Source: Bacteroidales bacterium (GTDB taxonomy: Bacteria; Bacteroidota; Bacteroidia; Bacteroidales; UBA932). Taken from it: DNA of 41,415 nt. How positions within the stretch are numbered: position 1 is the stretch's first letter; each line of letters opens with the position of its first letter. The notes under the pieces are model-generated. The model saw only the letters and a program-made list of their open reading frames with translations. It made no database searches and was not told the origin of the DNA. The stretch covers positions 1 through 41,415 of the forward strand of contig JAFYTP010000054.1 of the NCBI GenBank assembly GCA_017558775.1, given 5' to 3'. Made by a program: the position numbers and the translations under genes. Shown piece by piece: positions 7,868-16,422 of the stretch.

Positions 7868-8075
7868 TGGCGCAGGTGCCTGGTGTTGGCGGCGCAGGTG
7901 TGGAAAATGGGGTGGGACCTGCGCCACTGGAATGCGTAGAGGACCGTTTTGCGGCGCAGGTCCCCAAGGCAAAACCTTACCTGCGCCAAAAACAGGGGAG
8001 ACCTGCGCCAGGGAAAAGGCCCACCTGCACCGAGATGGCCACCACCTGCGCCACGAGTGTGCCCCACTTGCGCCA
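7868..8075. repeat. Phased array of nine ACCTGCGCCA decamers, mostly 22 bp apart
   Basis: Copies of ACCTGCGCCA or its inverse TGGCGCAGGT, some with one or two changes, begin at 7868(-), about 7890(-), 7917(+), about 7952(-), 7979(+), 8001(+), 8023(+), 8044(+) and 8066(+). The last five are spaced 22, 22, 21 and 22 bp; the first two are 22 bp apart. The roughly 12 nt between decamers are not conserved. The array ends about 15 bp before the -33 box of the peptidase gene promoter. Confidence 0.8.
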
Positions 8076-8089
8076 AGCTGAGGGCTTTA

Positions 8090-8121
8090 TTTGCCGAATA
8101 AAACTCGATTTTGTAAATTTG
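8090..8121 (+). promoter_or_regulatory. Promoter of the C10 peptidase gene
   Basis: TTTG (8090-8093), then exactly 20 nt, then TAAATTTG (8114-8121) is a full match to the Bacteroidota TTTG-N19-21-TAnnTTTG promoter. The expected transcription start near 8127 leaves about 18 nt of leader before the ATG at 8145. Confidence 0.8.
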
Positions 8122-8144
8122 TCTAGATCGTACGCGTCCTGCCG

Positions 8145-10025
8145 ATGAAACCGACTTTTTTGTCCATACTGCTGCTGACGCTGCTGCCGTTTTCGATGAC
8201 GGCGGGGGTGCGGTCGTTCCGGGTCGAGATGCCGGAGCGGGCGGTGCAGGGAGAGGAGGTTGAAGTGCGGTATATCATGGAGGTTTCGGGCCGATGGTAT
8301 TTTCTGGGATATACGCAGCCGATCGAAGGGGTCAGAGTTCTCAGCGCTGATCATTCGGAGAAGGTGCTGTCCCAGACGGTCATGCGGGTAACGGTGAGTT
8401 ATCGGCTGACGAGCTATGTTGCGGGACCGGTGGAGCTTTCTCCGATTGAAGTGATGGAGGGCGGTAAAGCCCGACGGTTTGAGGGAGGGACCTTGGTCGT
8501 GGAGCCTCATCCCGATTATGGCGACGAATGGTTGACGGCCCGGGAGTTCCTGCTGGAAAAAGGGAAGGACTGCAAGGCCTTGCAATGGTTTTATTCTCAG
8601 GGAGGGACGCATGGATTCTATGATATTCCCCGGAATTCTTTCGCATGGGTCGGACCGGCCGGCGTTGTCGCCTATGGTATCGATGCGGCCATGTGGGACG
8701 GGAGAAAGGATGGACTGATCGTCAGCCAACTGTTTGGCGCATACGGTGAGTCTCAGTTTGTGGATGTTCCGGAAGGGACGGTCGAGCCTCTTTTGGGTGA
8801 TAACGCATATGGGCAAGATGGCGCTTTCTGCGAGGGCTTTCCCACGGCGCAGTTTAATGGGCGGGATTCCGTCTGTCTGGCGGGCTGCGGCGCGGTGACA
8901 TTGGCCCAAATTATTCAGTTTTATGGACCTCCCATACAGCCCACCGGAAAAGGTCAGTTGACCGTCGCCGGGGGAGCTCCGATGGAAGTCGAGATGCACG
9001 AGCTGGATTGGGAGAGCTTGAAGGTCAATGAGTTGATGTATCTAGCCGCCGCTTCGGTCCAGACCCGTCTGTCCCCGGAAAAATCCTCGTCGAATGCGGT
9101 TTCGCTCCGCTGGGCGCTGGTGAACAACTGGGGTTTCAGCCCCGTTTGTCGATATCGACACGGACTCAAGAGCCAGGACGTGATGGACCTGATCATCGCC
9201 GATTTGGACGCCGGCAGGCCCGTCGTCCTGGGTGGGGGAGGGCACTCGTTCGTCTGCGACGGATACAAGGATGGATACCTGCATTTCAACTTCGGCTGGA
9301 AAGGTCAATGCAATGGCTGGTACCGCCTGCCGGAAGGGATGGCCATCGATGATTTAGTGACCGACATCAGACCGATGCTTCCCGAGGAGAATCTGGCACT
9401 GGAAGTGACACTTAAGAAGCCGGGGACATTGGCATCGGCCATCCCCGAGGACGAGCTTCTCAAAGTGACCCGGCTGAAAGTTTCCGGCAAGATTCGGAAC
9501 GAGGACATCGCCCTGCTCCGGCAGATGGCAAAAGACGGAATGCTGATGGAACTGGACCTCTCCGAGGCGCGGATTGTCCGGGATGGATCCTTCCGGGCGC
9601 AACCTTATATGGAGCGGGACGCGGTGGGGATGACATTCACTTCGCAAATGCGGAATCCCTTGTATGGGCCTATCCCTGGGACTCAGGAAGAATGGGTGAT
9701 CAAGGAGGATATGTCGGATTACAGGTGGGATGAAATGGTCTCTCGCGGGTTGACAAGAGGTTTCGACTTTAATCTGGTCCGTGACGACCGGGGGATTCGC
9801 GTCCTGTATTATACCCGGAACGACACCATCGGCCCGGACATGTTTGCCGATTGCGATAACCTGCGCATTCTCAGCCTCCCGGCCTCCATTAATAGCGTCA
9901 AGCCCGGTGCTTTCATGAACTGCACCTGCCTTGAAAAACTCTATCTTCCCAAGGGGCAGATTGACATTTCCCCGCATGCCATGGTCGGCACTCCATCTAT
10001 GATGGAAGTCATCCGTGCTTATTAG
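8145..10025 (+). CDS. Secreted C10 (streptopain-like) cysteine peptidase with BatD-like N-terminal and BspA-like leucine-rich C-terminal regions
   Basis: The 626 residues start with a signal peptide (1 to about 20). Residues 24-120 resemble the beta-sandwich of BatD-type proteins (FRVEMPERAVQGEEVEVRY, later YVAGPVELSPIEV). A reduced prodomain-like stretch follows (about 125-205). The peptidase domain has VEPLLGDNAYGQ, the nucleophile region SVCLAGCGAVTLAQIIQFYG (Cys248), the catalytic GGGGHSFVCDGY (His367) and HFNFGWKGQCNGWYRL with the conserved Trp385. From about 420 comes the strand-rich linker usual before BspA-type repeats (LKVSGKIRNEDIALLRQM), then LRR_5-like units (FADCDNLRILSLPASI, then FMNCTCLEKLYLP). 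There is no type IX sorting domain. It stands alone with its own promoter. Protease activity is inferred from intact catalytic residues; the target is unknown. Confidence 0.88.
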   Translation: MKPTFLSILLLTLLPFSMTAGVRSFRVEMPERAVQGEEVEVRYIMEVSGRWYFLGYTQPIEGVRVLSADHSEKVLSQTVMRVTVSYRLTSYVAGPVELSPIEVMEGGKARRFEGGTLVVEPHPDYGDEWLTAREFLLEKGKDCKALQWFYSQGGTHGFYDIPRNSFAWVGPAGVVAYGIDAAMWDGRKDGLIVSQLFGAYGESQFVDVPEGTVEPLLGDNAYGQDGAFCEGFPTAQFNGRDSVCLAGCGAVTLAQIIQFYGPPIQPTGKGQLTVAGGAPMEVEMHELDWESLKVNELMYLAAASVQTRLSPEKSSSNAVSLRWALVNNWGFSPVCRYRHGLKSQDVMDLIIADLDAGRPVVLGGGGHSFVCDGYKDGYLHFNFGWKGQCNGWYRLPEGMAIDDLVTDIRPMLPEENLALEVTLKKPGTLASAIPEDELLKVTRLKVSGKIRNEDIALLRQMAKDGMLMELDLSEARIVRDGSFRAQPYMERDAVGMTFTSQMRNPLYGPIPGTQEEWVIKEDMSDYRWDEMVSRGLTRGFDFNLVRDDRGIRVLYYTRNDTIGPDMFADCDNLRILSLPASINSVKPGAFMNCTCLEKLYLPKGQIDISPHAMVGTPSMMEVIRAY

Positions 10026-10093
10026 TTTACCGGTTCCGGAGCAGGGGTGGGTAAGAGAGGCGTCTTTTCTTTTAGTATTTTGGAAATAATGTT

Positions 10094-10101
10094 TATCTTT
10101 G
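10094..10101 (+). promoter_or_regulatory. -7 promoter box for the five-gene operon 10133-16422
   Basis: TATCTTTG matches the Bacteroidota -7 consensus. No good TTTG is 19-21 nt upstream, so the -33 box is weak. The expected start near 10107 leaves about 25 nt before the ATG at 10133. Confidence 0.6.
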
Positions 10102-10132
10102 CATACTATGGCGTTTTGTGCGCCTGGGCAAA

Positions 10133-12244
10133 ATGAATAAGAAAGGGACTGTCATAGCGATTGTTGCGATTGCGCTGATGCTGGCGGGAATCGCGTGGGC
10201 CGTGAGCCGGCTGTATCGGGAGGAGAAACCCCGGCAGAAAGCCGACAATACGGAGTATCCGTTGCTGCGGGCCGTGCCGGCCGATGCGGCGGCGGTGTTC
10301 TGCTTCGACGGAACGGCGAAGGCGCACCGCGCCATCGCGGATTCCACGGGCATCCTGCGGGCGTTCATCGCGCCGGAGAGCCCGGCCCTGATGGCCTATC
10401 TGTCCAAGGCGGGGGCGTCCCGGATGGCGGTATCGCTGCACAACAGCGGTTCGCTCGTCCCGCTCGTGGCCTCGGAACTTGCCCTGGCCGATTCCGCTTC
10501 CCTTGCTTCTTATGAATCTGTCGCCGTTCGGGCCGGTCTCAAGACCGCGTACCAGGACGGACTGCTGTTGGCATCGACCTCGGAAACCTTGCTGAATGCC
10601 GCAAAGCGCGCGCTTGACGCGGGTGTGTGCATCCTGGAGGCACCGGGGCTGCCGGAGCTGACCGGACGTATCGGCGGTTCCGCCGTGGCGTTCCTGTCCG
10701 CCCGCCAGACGCCCAAGATCCTCCAGTCCTGGTCCACCGCCCGCATCCGCCGGTACTCGGACTTTGTCCGCACCTCCGCGGACTGGACGGCGCTGGAGCT
10801 TGCCGAGGCCAATGAAAAGCACATCGTCCTGAAAGGGACGGCCGCCTGCCCGGAGAAGGGGACCAGTTTCCTGTCGGCCCTCCGCGGGCTCAAGATGCCG
10901 GCTGCTTCCTTCGCGGACGCGCTCCCTTATTTTGCCGATTATGCCATCTCCATCCCCATCGGGGACGTGTCCTCTTATTTGGAACGCTACCGTTCCTACC
11001 AGGACGCGAAGGGGAAACTCACTCCTTATAATAAGGCTCTGAAAGACAGGGCGGGCCGCGACATGGCGCCCGAGCAGTGGGCCCAGCACTTCCAGCTCAA
11101 GGAAGTGGTCCGCGCGTCCTATCAGCTGGACGGCATCCGGGAGGATATCCTCCTGGTCCGCACCGGCCGCGACATCCCCGCGGGCAGCAATCCTTACCGG
11201 GGTAACCTGGCCACCTTGTTCGGCGGCCTGTTCGATGTCGTGGATACCGTGTGCGTCTCCCTGTCCGGCCATTGGACCGTGATGGGCAGCGCTTCGGCCG
11301 CCGGTCCGTTCTCCGACAAGAAGTTCCTGGACTATCCGCTCCGGGAGCGCCTCTCCGACGCAGGCCTGTCGATGCCGGCCGGCATCGTGGCCTACGCGTC
11401 CGTCACCGACTATCCCGCGGTCCTCACCGACCTCTTCTCGAAGGTGCCCGCCGGCATGTTCGAGACCTACGTGACCGGATCGGCCTATGCCCCGGCCCTC
11501 GCCGGCATGGACCTCTCCTCCGGCCAGCCGGATATCCGCCTCTCCCTGGACAAGCGCGCCCTCAAGGGCAACAAGGTCCAGGTGCTGGAGCGCGACACCA
11601 CCGTCGTCATTCCCACGGGCCCGTTCCCGGTGATGAACAGCGGTACTGGCAAGACTAACTCCTTCTACCAGAACGCGAACCTCTTCCTTTGCCTGAACGA
11701 CGAGAACGGCAAGGGCGTCTGGGGCGTTCCGTTCAAGCAGCCCATCTGCGGCTACGTGGAGAGTGTCGATTATTACAACAACGGCAAGATCCAGTTCCTG
11801 TTCGCGGCGGGCTCTGGCCTGTATATGATTGATCGGCTGGGTCGCTTTGTGGGCGGCTTCCCGGTGGAGCTTGGAAAACCGGTCCTCCTGGGGCCCCAGG
11901 TCTATGACTTCACGGGCGCCAAGGGTTACACCACCATGATCCTCCATAAGGACAACTCGCTGGAAATGTACAATCTCCACGGTCAGAAGCCGGCCGGCTG
12001 GAAGGGCATCAAGGCCCCCGAGACGGTGAAGGCGCTGCCGGAACTGCTGGAGATCAAGGATAAGAAATACTGGGTGGTCCGCACGTCCATCCGTACCCTC
12101 GTGTACGGCTTCGACGGCGGCGACCCGATCACCAAGGACGAAGGCGGGAAGATGATCCGGCCCGATTCCCAGACCACTCCGAACTCCCGCGGGGGTGTCA
12201 CCGTCGATTGCTACGACGGCAAGACGCGGGACATCAAACTGTAG
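10133..12244 (+). CDS. Membrane-anchored protein of unknown function, DUF3352-like with C-terminal propeller-like part
   Basis: I do not recognise a defined function. The 703-residue protein has a signal anchor at about 5-25 (VIAIVAIALMLAGIAWAV) and would lie mostly in the periplasm. Residues 40-480 look like Bacteroidota proteins annotated DUF3352 (ADAAAVFCFDGTAKA near the start, then repeated LAxxS-rich alpha/beta segments). The last 180 residues have spaced aromatic and glycine strands (LYMIDRLGRFVGGFPVELGK) that suggest part of a beta-propeller. I prefer the ATG at 10133 over the in-frame GTG at 10118, which leaves a shorter leader and adds no signal-peptide feature. It is the first gene of an operon, 22 nt before the acyl-CoA synthetase gene. 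Confidence 0.7.
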   Translation: MNKKGTVIAIVAIALMLAGIAWAVSRLYREEKPRQKADNTEYPLLRAVPADAAAVFCFDGTAKAHRAIADSTGILRAFIAPESPALMAYLSKAGASRMAVSLHNSGSLVPLVASELALADSASLASYESVAVRAGLKTAYQDGLLLASTSETLLNAAKRALDAGVCILEAPGLPELTGRIGGSAVAFLSARQTPKILQSWSTARIRRYSDFVRTSADWTALELAEANEKHIVLKGTAACPEKGTSFLSALRGLKMPAASFADALPYFADYAISIPIGDVSSYLERYRSYQDAKGKLTPYNKALKDRAGRDMAPEQWAQHFQLKEVVRASYQLDGIREDILLVRTGRDIPAGSNPYRGNLATLFGGLFDVVDTVCVSLSGHWTVMGSASAAGPFSDKKFLDYPLRERLSDAGLSMPAGIVAYASVTDYPAVLTDLFSKVPAGMFETYVTGSAYAPALAGMDLSSGQPDIRLSLDKRALKGNKVQVLERDTTVVIPTGPFPVMNSGTGKTNSFYQNANLFLCLNDENGKGVWGVPFKQPICGYVESVDYYNNGKIQFLFAAGSGLYMIDRLGRFVGGFPVELGKPVLLGPQVYDFTGAKGYTTMILHKDNSLEMYNLHGQKPAGWKGIKAPETVKALPELLEIKDKKYWVVRTSIRTLVYGFDGGDPITKDEGGKMIRPDSQTTPNSRGGVTVDCYDGKTRDIKL

Positions 12245-12266
12245 AACTAAAACCTGTACCCGAATA

Positions 12267-13928
12267 ATGGAATTCAAATCCGTCAACAAGATCCTCGAGG
12301 AAAGCTTCCGGGCCAACTGGGACCGCTCCGCCCTGTCCAACTACCAGGGTGTGACGCTGTCCTACCGGGACGTCGCCCGCCGGATCGCCAAGCTGCACAT
12401 TGCCTTCGAGCAGTGCGGCCTCAACAGGGGCGACAAGGTCGCCATCTGTTCCCGGAACCAGGCCAACTGGGGCGTGAGCTTCCTTGCCGCCCTCACCTAC
12501 GGGGCTGTGGCCGTTCCCATCCTGCATGAATTCAAGCCCGGCAATATCCACTACCTCGTGAACCATTCCGAAGCCCGCGTCCTGTTCGTGGACGAGGTCA
12601 TCTGGGAAGGTCTCAACCAGGAGGAGATGCCCGGTCTGTCGGTGGTCGTCCAGATCAATACCTTCAAGTTCCTGTATGCCGATACCGAGGAGCGGGCCTA
12701 CGTCCGCGAGCACCTCAACGAATCCTTCGGCAAGAAGTATCCGGAGTATTTCGGTCCCGAGCACCTCAATTACTATGAGGATTCCCCCGAGGAGCTGGCC
12801 GTGATCAACTACACCTCCGGCACATCCGGTTTCTCCAAGGGCGTGATGATCCCGTACCGGGCCCTGTACTCCAACATCGACTTCGCGCAGAACGACGCCT
12901 GCCCGATGCTGAAAGCCGGTATGCAGTGTGTGTCGATGCTTCCGTCAGCCCATATGTACGGGATGATGTTCGAGTTCCTCTATGAGATCACCCGGGGCAT
13001 GCACGTGCATTTCCTGAGCCGCGTTCCGAGCCCGAAGATCATCATGAAGGCCTTCGCCGAGATCCATCCCGACATCATCATCGCGGTTCCGCTGGTGATG
13101 GAGAAGGTGTACAAGACCAAGCTCAAACCGCTCATCGACCGGAAGAAGATCAAGCTCCTGATGAGCATTCCGGTGTTGGACAAGGTGATTGCCAAGCGCA
13201 TCAACACCGAGCTCACCACCGCTTTCGGCGGCCAGTTCGAGGAGGTGATCTTGGGCGGCGCCGCCTTCAATCCGGAAGTGGAGCAGTTCCTGCACAAGAT
13301 CGGCTTCCATTACACGGTGGGCTACGGCATGACCGAGTGCGCCCCGATCATCTGCTACGCGCACTGGGACAAGGTCAAGGTCGGCTCCGCCGGCCGCGCG
13401 GCCAAGAACATGCAGATCCGCATCGACTCCCCGGATCCCCGCAACATCCCGGGCGAGGTGCAGGTGAGCGGCCCGAATGTGTGCCTGGGCTATTACAAGA
13501 ACGAGCAGGCCACCCGCGACACCCTCACGGAGGACGGCTGGTTCCGCACCGGCGACATGGGCATCATCGACGAGGACGGCTACCTGTTCCTGCGTGGCCG
13601 TTCCAAGTGCATGATCCTCGGCCCTTCCGGCCAGAACATCTATCCGGAGGAGCTGGAGGCTGTGATCAACAACTACACCTACGTCGTGGATTCCCTCGTC
13701 GTGGAGGATGACGGCGGCCTGACCGCCCTCATCTATCCCGACTGGCACCAGGGAGAACTGGACGGCATGAACGGCGACGCCCTCAAGGAGCGACTCCTCG
13801 GCGCCCTCCCGTCCATCAATTCCGAGCTCCCGAAGTACGCCCAGATCCGCAAGGTGGAGTTCATGCCCGAAGACTTCGAGCGCACCCCCAAGAAGAGCAT
13901 CAAGCGTTACCTCTATCAGAGAAACTAA
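12267..13928 (+). CDS. AMP-dependent long-chain acyl-CoA synthetase
   Basis: This enzyme of the ANL superfamily probably activates fatty acids to acyl-CoA through an acyl-adenylate. The 553 residues show the AMP-binding P-loop INYTSGTSGFSKGVMI (about 180-195), GYGMTECAPIICY, GWFRTGDMGIIDEDGYLFLRGR and the C-terminal hinge GRSKCMILGPSGQNIYPEELE. The final catalytic lysine region reads RTPKKSIKRYLYQ. The ATG at 12267 starts MEFKSVNKILEESF, the usual N-terminus; an upstream in-frame extension overlaps the previous gene and is unlikely. The stop is followed at once by the ATG of the dCMP deaminase gene. Substrate chain length cannot be read from the sequence. Confidence 0.9.
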   Translation: MEFKSVNKILEESFRANWDRSALSNYQGVTLSYRDVARRIAKLHIAFEQCGLNRGDKVAICSRNQANWGVSFLAALTYGAVAVPILHEFKPGNIHYLVNHSEARVLFVDEVIWEGLNQEEMPGLSVVVQINTFKFLYADTEERAYVREHLNESFGKKYPEYFGPEHLNYYEDSPEELAVINYTSGTSGFSKGVMIPYRALYSNIDFAQNDACPMLKAGMQCVSMLPSAHMYGMMFEFLYEITRGMHVHFLSRVPSPKIIMKAFAEIHPDIIIAVPLVMEKVYKTKLKPLIDRKKIKLLMSIPVLDKVIAKRINTELTTAFGGQFEEVILGGAAFNPEVEQFLHKIGFHYTVGYGMTECAPIICYAHWDKVKVGSAGRAAKNMQIRIDSPDPRNIPGEVQVSGPNVCLGYYKNEQATRDTLTEDGWFRTGDMGIIDEDGYLFLRGRSKCMILGPSGQNIYPEELEAVINNYTYVVDSLVVEDDGGLTALIYPDWHQGELDGMNGDALKERLLGALPSINSELPKYAQIRKVEFMPEDFERTPKKSIKRYLYQRN

Positions 13929-14330
13929 ATGGAAAAATTCGACCACAGCTACCTGGAGATGGCCGAAATCTGGGCGCAGAACTCCTATTGCAAGCGCCGC
14001 AAGGTCGGGGCCCTTCTCGTGAAGGACCGCATGATCATCTCCGACGGCTACAACGGCACGCCTTCCGGGTTCGAGAACATCTGTGAGGAAGACGGCGTGA
14101 CGAAACCCTACGTCCTGCACGCGGAGGCTAACGCCATCACCAAGGTGGCGAAATCCGGCAATAGCAGCGAGGGGGCTACGCTCTTTGTCACCGCCTCGCC
14201 CTGCCTCGAATGCGCCAAGCTGATCATCCAGTCCGGCATCAAGCGCGTGGTGTACCGGGACGAGTACCGGATCACGGACGGGATCGACCTGCTCCGCCGG
14301 GCCGGCATCGAGGTGGAAAAGGTCGATTAG
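13929..14330 (+). CDS. dCMP deaminase family protein
   Basis: The 133-residue zinc enzyme is expected to deaminate dCMP to dUMP, feeding thymidylate synthesis. The zinc and catalytic motifs are complete: HAEANAI (His and the proton-shuttling Glu) and SPCLECAKLI (two Cys ligands). The N-terminus MEKFDHSYLEMAEIWAQNSYCKRRKVGALLVKD has the expected helix and the RxxVGALLV strand; it is written here only to show family character across residues 1-33 as MEKFDHSYLEMAEIW then RRKVGALLV. The size fits single-domain ComEB/dCMP deaminases. It follows the acyl-CoA synthetase with no gap and precedes the S41 protease by 8 nt. Allosteric regulation cannot be judged. Confidence 0.9.
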   Translation: MEKFDHSYLEMAEIWAQNSYCKRRKVGALLVKDRMIISDGYNGTPSGFENICEEDGVTKPYVLHAEANAITKVAKSGNSSEGATLFVTASPCLECAKLIIQSGIKRVVYRDEYRITDGIDLLRRAGIEVEKVD

Positions 14331-14338
14331 AACCCCCT

Positions 14339-15928
14339 ATGTCCGACAAGAAACAGAGCTTTCTCCGCATTGCGGAAATCCTGCTGGGCGTGGTGATGGG
14401 CGTGATTCTCACGCTCACCGTCGTGCGCTACAAGGAGAACCGCAAGATCATGAACGCCAAGTATGTAGAGTGGCGGAAGCTGAACCTCATCCTCGAGGAG
14501 ATCGAAAAGAACTATGTCGATACCATTGACCAGGCCGGGATGACGGACGCCGCCATCGCCGGGGCCCTGGCGAAGCTGGATCCGCATTCGGTGTACCTTC
14601 CGCCCGTGAAGCGGCAGGAGGCCGACGAGGAACTCGCCAGCAACTTCGAGGGCATCGGCATCCAGTTCAACGTCCCGAACGACACCGCCATCGTGTTGGA
14701 GGTGATCGCCGGCGGCCCGGCCGAGAAGGTGGGCATGCTGCCCGGCGACCGGCTCCTCAAGGTGAACGACGAGGTGATCGCCGGCGTCAAGTTCCCGCAG
14801 GACAGCATGGTGAAGCGGATCAAGGGCCCTTCCGGAACCAAGGTCGTCGTGACCGTGGGCCGCGGCAAGGACGTCATCCCCTTCGAAATCACCCGTGGGA
14901 AGATTCCGCTCCACAGCATCGACGCGGCCTTCATGATCGATGACACCACGGCATACCTCCGCCTCGCGAAGTTCTCCTCCTCGACACGGAAGGACTTCGT
15001 GGAAGCGTACTCGGGCCTGCTGGAAGAGGGGATGAAGCACATGGTGATCGACCTCCGGGACAACACCGGCGGCTTCCTGGACCAAGCGCTGCTGCTGTCC
15101 AACGAGTTCCTGGCCAAGGGTGATACCATCGTCTATGTGGAAGGCCGGCACCGCCCGCGCGAGGTCTATCGCGCCGACGGACGCGGCAACCTCAAGGACA
15201 TCGGCCTGACCGTCCTTATCAGCGAGAACTCCGCCTCCTCCAGCGAAATCTTCGCCGGCGCCATCCAGGACAATGACCGTGGCACCATCGTGGGCCGCCG
15301 TTCCTTCGGCAAGGGCCTGGTGCAGGAGCAGTTCGCGTTCACGGACGATTCCGGCCTGCGGCTCACCGTGGCGCGTTTTTACACGCCTTCCGGCCGTTGC
15401 ATCCAGAAGCCCTACGAGGACTACGATTACGACATCTACAAGCGCTACACCGAAGGCGAAGTCTTCTCCGCCGACAGCGTGAAACTCAATAAGGGGGACG
15501 TCCACCACACCCGCGGCGGCCGCGTCGTCTACGGCGGTGGCGGCATCATGCCGGATGTGTTCGTGCCGATGGACACCACTCGGGCATCCACCTTCTATGT
15601 GGCTTGCAACCGGAAGGCCACCCAGATGCGCTTCGCCGCCGCGATATTCGACCGGTACGGCGCGCAGCTCCGCGCCATCGACAATTACAAGGACATGGAC
15701 GCTTTCCTGGCCAAGGTCGATATCCCCCGCGAGTTCCGCCGTTTCGCCCTCACCCGGGACGGAATCTCGGTGAAGGACGATGAATTCAAGGAGACGCTGC
15801 CTTACCTGCAGCCGCAGCTCAACGCGCTCGTGGCCCGTCATTCGAAGCTGGGCGAGAACGCCTTCTACAAGTATTACCTCCCGGTGGACGCCACCGTGGA
15901 AGAAGCCCTTAAGTCCATCAGGGAATGA
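14339..15928 (+). CDS. S41 family C-terminal processing protease with PDZ domain
   Basis: This periplasmic, membrane-anchored serine protease of the CtpA/Prc type cleaves near protein C-termini. The 529 residues have an N-terminal anchor (about 10-29), a helical region with DPHSVYLPP (81-89), a PDZ domain (about 95-185, with GIGIQF and GDRLLKVND), and the tail-specific protease core. The Ser-Lys dyad lies in ENSASSSEIFAGA (296-308) and RRSFGKGLVQ (320-329, Lys325). The C-terminal 130 residues extend the core, as in Bacteroidota members. The ATG at 14339 gives the anchor; longer frames run back into the deaminase gene and are unlikely. The stop overlaps aroK by 4 nt. Confidence 0.93.
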   Translation: MSDKKQSFLRIAEILLGVVMGVILTLTVVRYKENRKIMNAKYVEWRKLNLILEEIEKNYVDTIDQAGMTDAAIAGALAKLDPHSVYLPPVKRQEADEELASNFEGIGIQFNVPNDTAIVLEVIAGGPAEKVGMLPGDRLLKVNDEVIAGVKFPQDSMVKRIKGPSGTKVVVTVGRGKDVIPFEITRGKIPLHSIDAAFMIDDTTAYLRLAKFSSSTRKDFVEAYSGLLEEGMKHMVIDLRDNTGGFLDQALLLSNEFLAKGDTIVYVEGRHRPREVYRADGRGNLKDIGLTVLISENSASSSEIFAGAIQDNDRGTIVGRRSFGKGLVQEQFAFTDDSGLRLTVARFYTPSGRCIQKPYEDYDYDIYKRYTEGEVFSADSVKLNKGDVHHTRGGRVVYGGGGIMPDVFVPMDTTRASTFYVACNRKATQMRFAAAIFDRYGAQLRAIDNYKDMDAFLAKVDIPREFRRFALTRDGISVKDDEFKETLPYLQPQLNALVARHSKLGENAFYKYYLPVDATVEEALKSIRE

Positions 15929-16422
15929 TGATTACCCTTACAGGCTTCATGGGAAGCGGCAAGACGACGGTCGGGAAAGTCCTCGCGGACTTTCTCGGCT
16001 GCCCGTTTATGGACCTGGACGATCTCATCGTGAAGAAGGCCGGGAAGTCCATCCCGGAGATCTTCGCCCAGGACGGCGAGCCCGCCTTCCGGCAGTTGGA
16101 AGCCCAGCTGCTGCGCCAGACCGTGGAGAAATACACGGAGAACACGGTCGTCCTGGCCCTCGGCGGCGGCGCTGTGACCACGCCCGCCTCGGCCTCCCTC
16201 CTGCGCGACAAGACCGTCTGCATCTACCTCCGCGCCTCCCTGGACACCCTGCTCGGCCGCCTCGCCGGCGAGACCGCCGGCCGTCCGCTGGCGGACGATT
16301 CTCTCGCTGAGAGACTCGCCGCGCGCGAGCCCATCTACGAAGAAACCGCCCATGTCGTTATCGACACAGACGGTTTGACTCCTGATGAGGTGGCGGACGA
16401 GATTATTATCTCCGCTCTTTAG
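15925..16422 (+). CDS. aroK: Shikimate kinase
   Basis: AroK phosphorylates shikimate at O3 with ATP, the fifth step of the chorismate pathway. The 165 residues include the P-loop GFMGSGKTTVGK (7-18), FMDLDDLI (shikimate-binding Asp region), EPAFRQLEAQ (FRxxE motif), LGGGAV and RPLADD (lid). The first two codons are both ATG (15925 and 15928); the first overlaps the protease stop as ATGA. It ends the operon. Its TAG and the parC TAA on the other strand share TTAG at 16419-16422, so the two convergent genes overlap by 4 nt with no room for a separate terminator. Confidence 0.95.
   Translation: MMITLTGFMGSGKTTVGKVLADFLGCPFMDLDDLIVKKAGKSIPEIFAQDGEPAFRQLEAQLLRQTVEKYTENTVVLALGGGAVTTPASASLLRDKTVCIYLRASLDTLLGRLAGETAGRPLADDSLAERLAAREPIYEETAHVVIDTDGLTPDEVADEIIISAL

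Noticed and set aside
7307-7939. Plus-strand frame of about 210 codons through the inverted repeat
   Set aside because: It starts within the mraZ leader, crosses the foldback repeat, and shows no protein character.
7868-8075. Possible CRISPR array
   Set aside because: The conserved unit is only 10 nt, occurs in both orientations, and spacers are about 12 nt. No cas gene is nearby.
10118-10132. GTG start five codons before the 10133 gene
   Set aside because: It lies close to the expected transcription start and adds nothing to the signal anchor.
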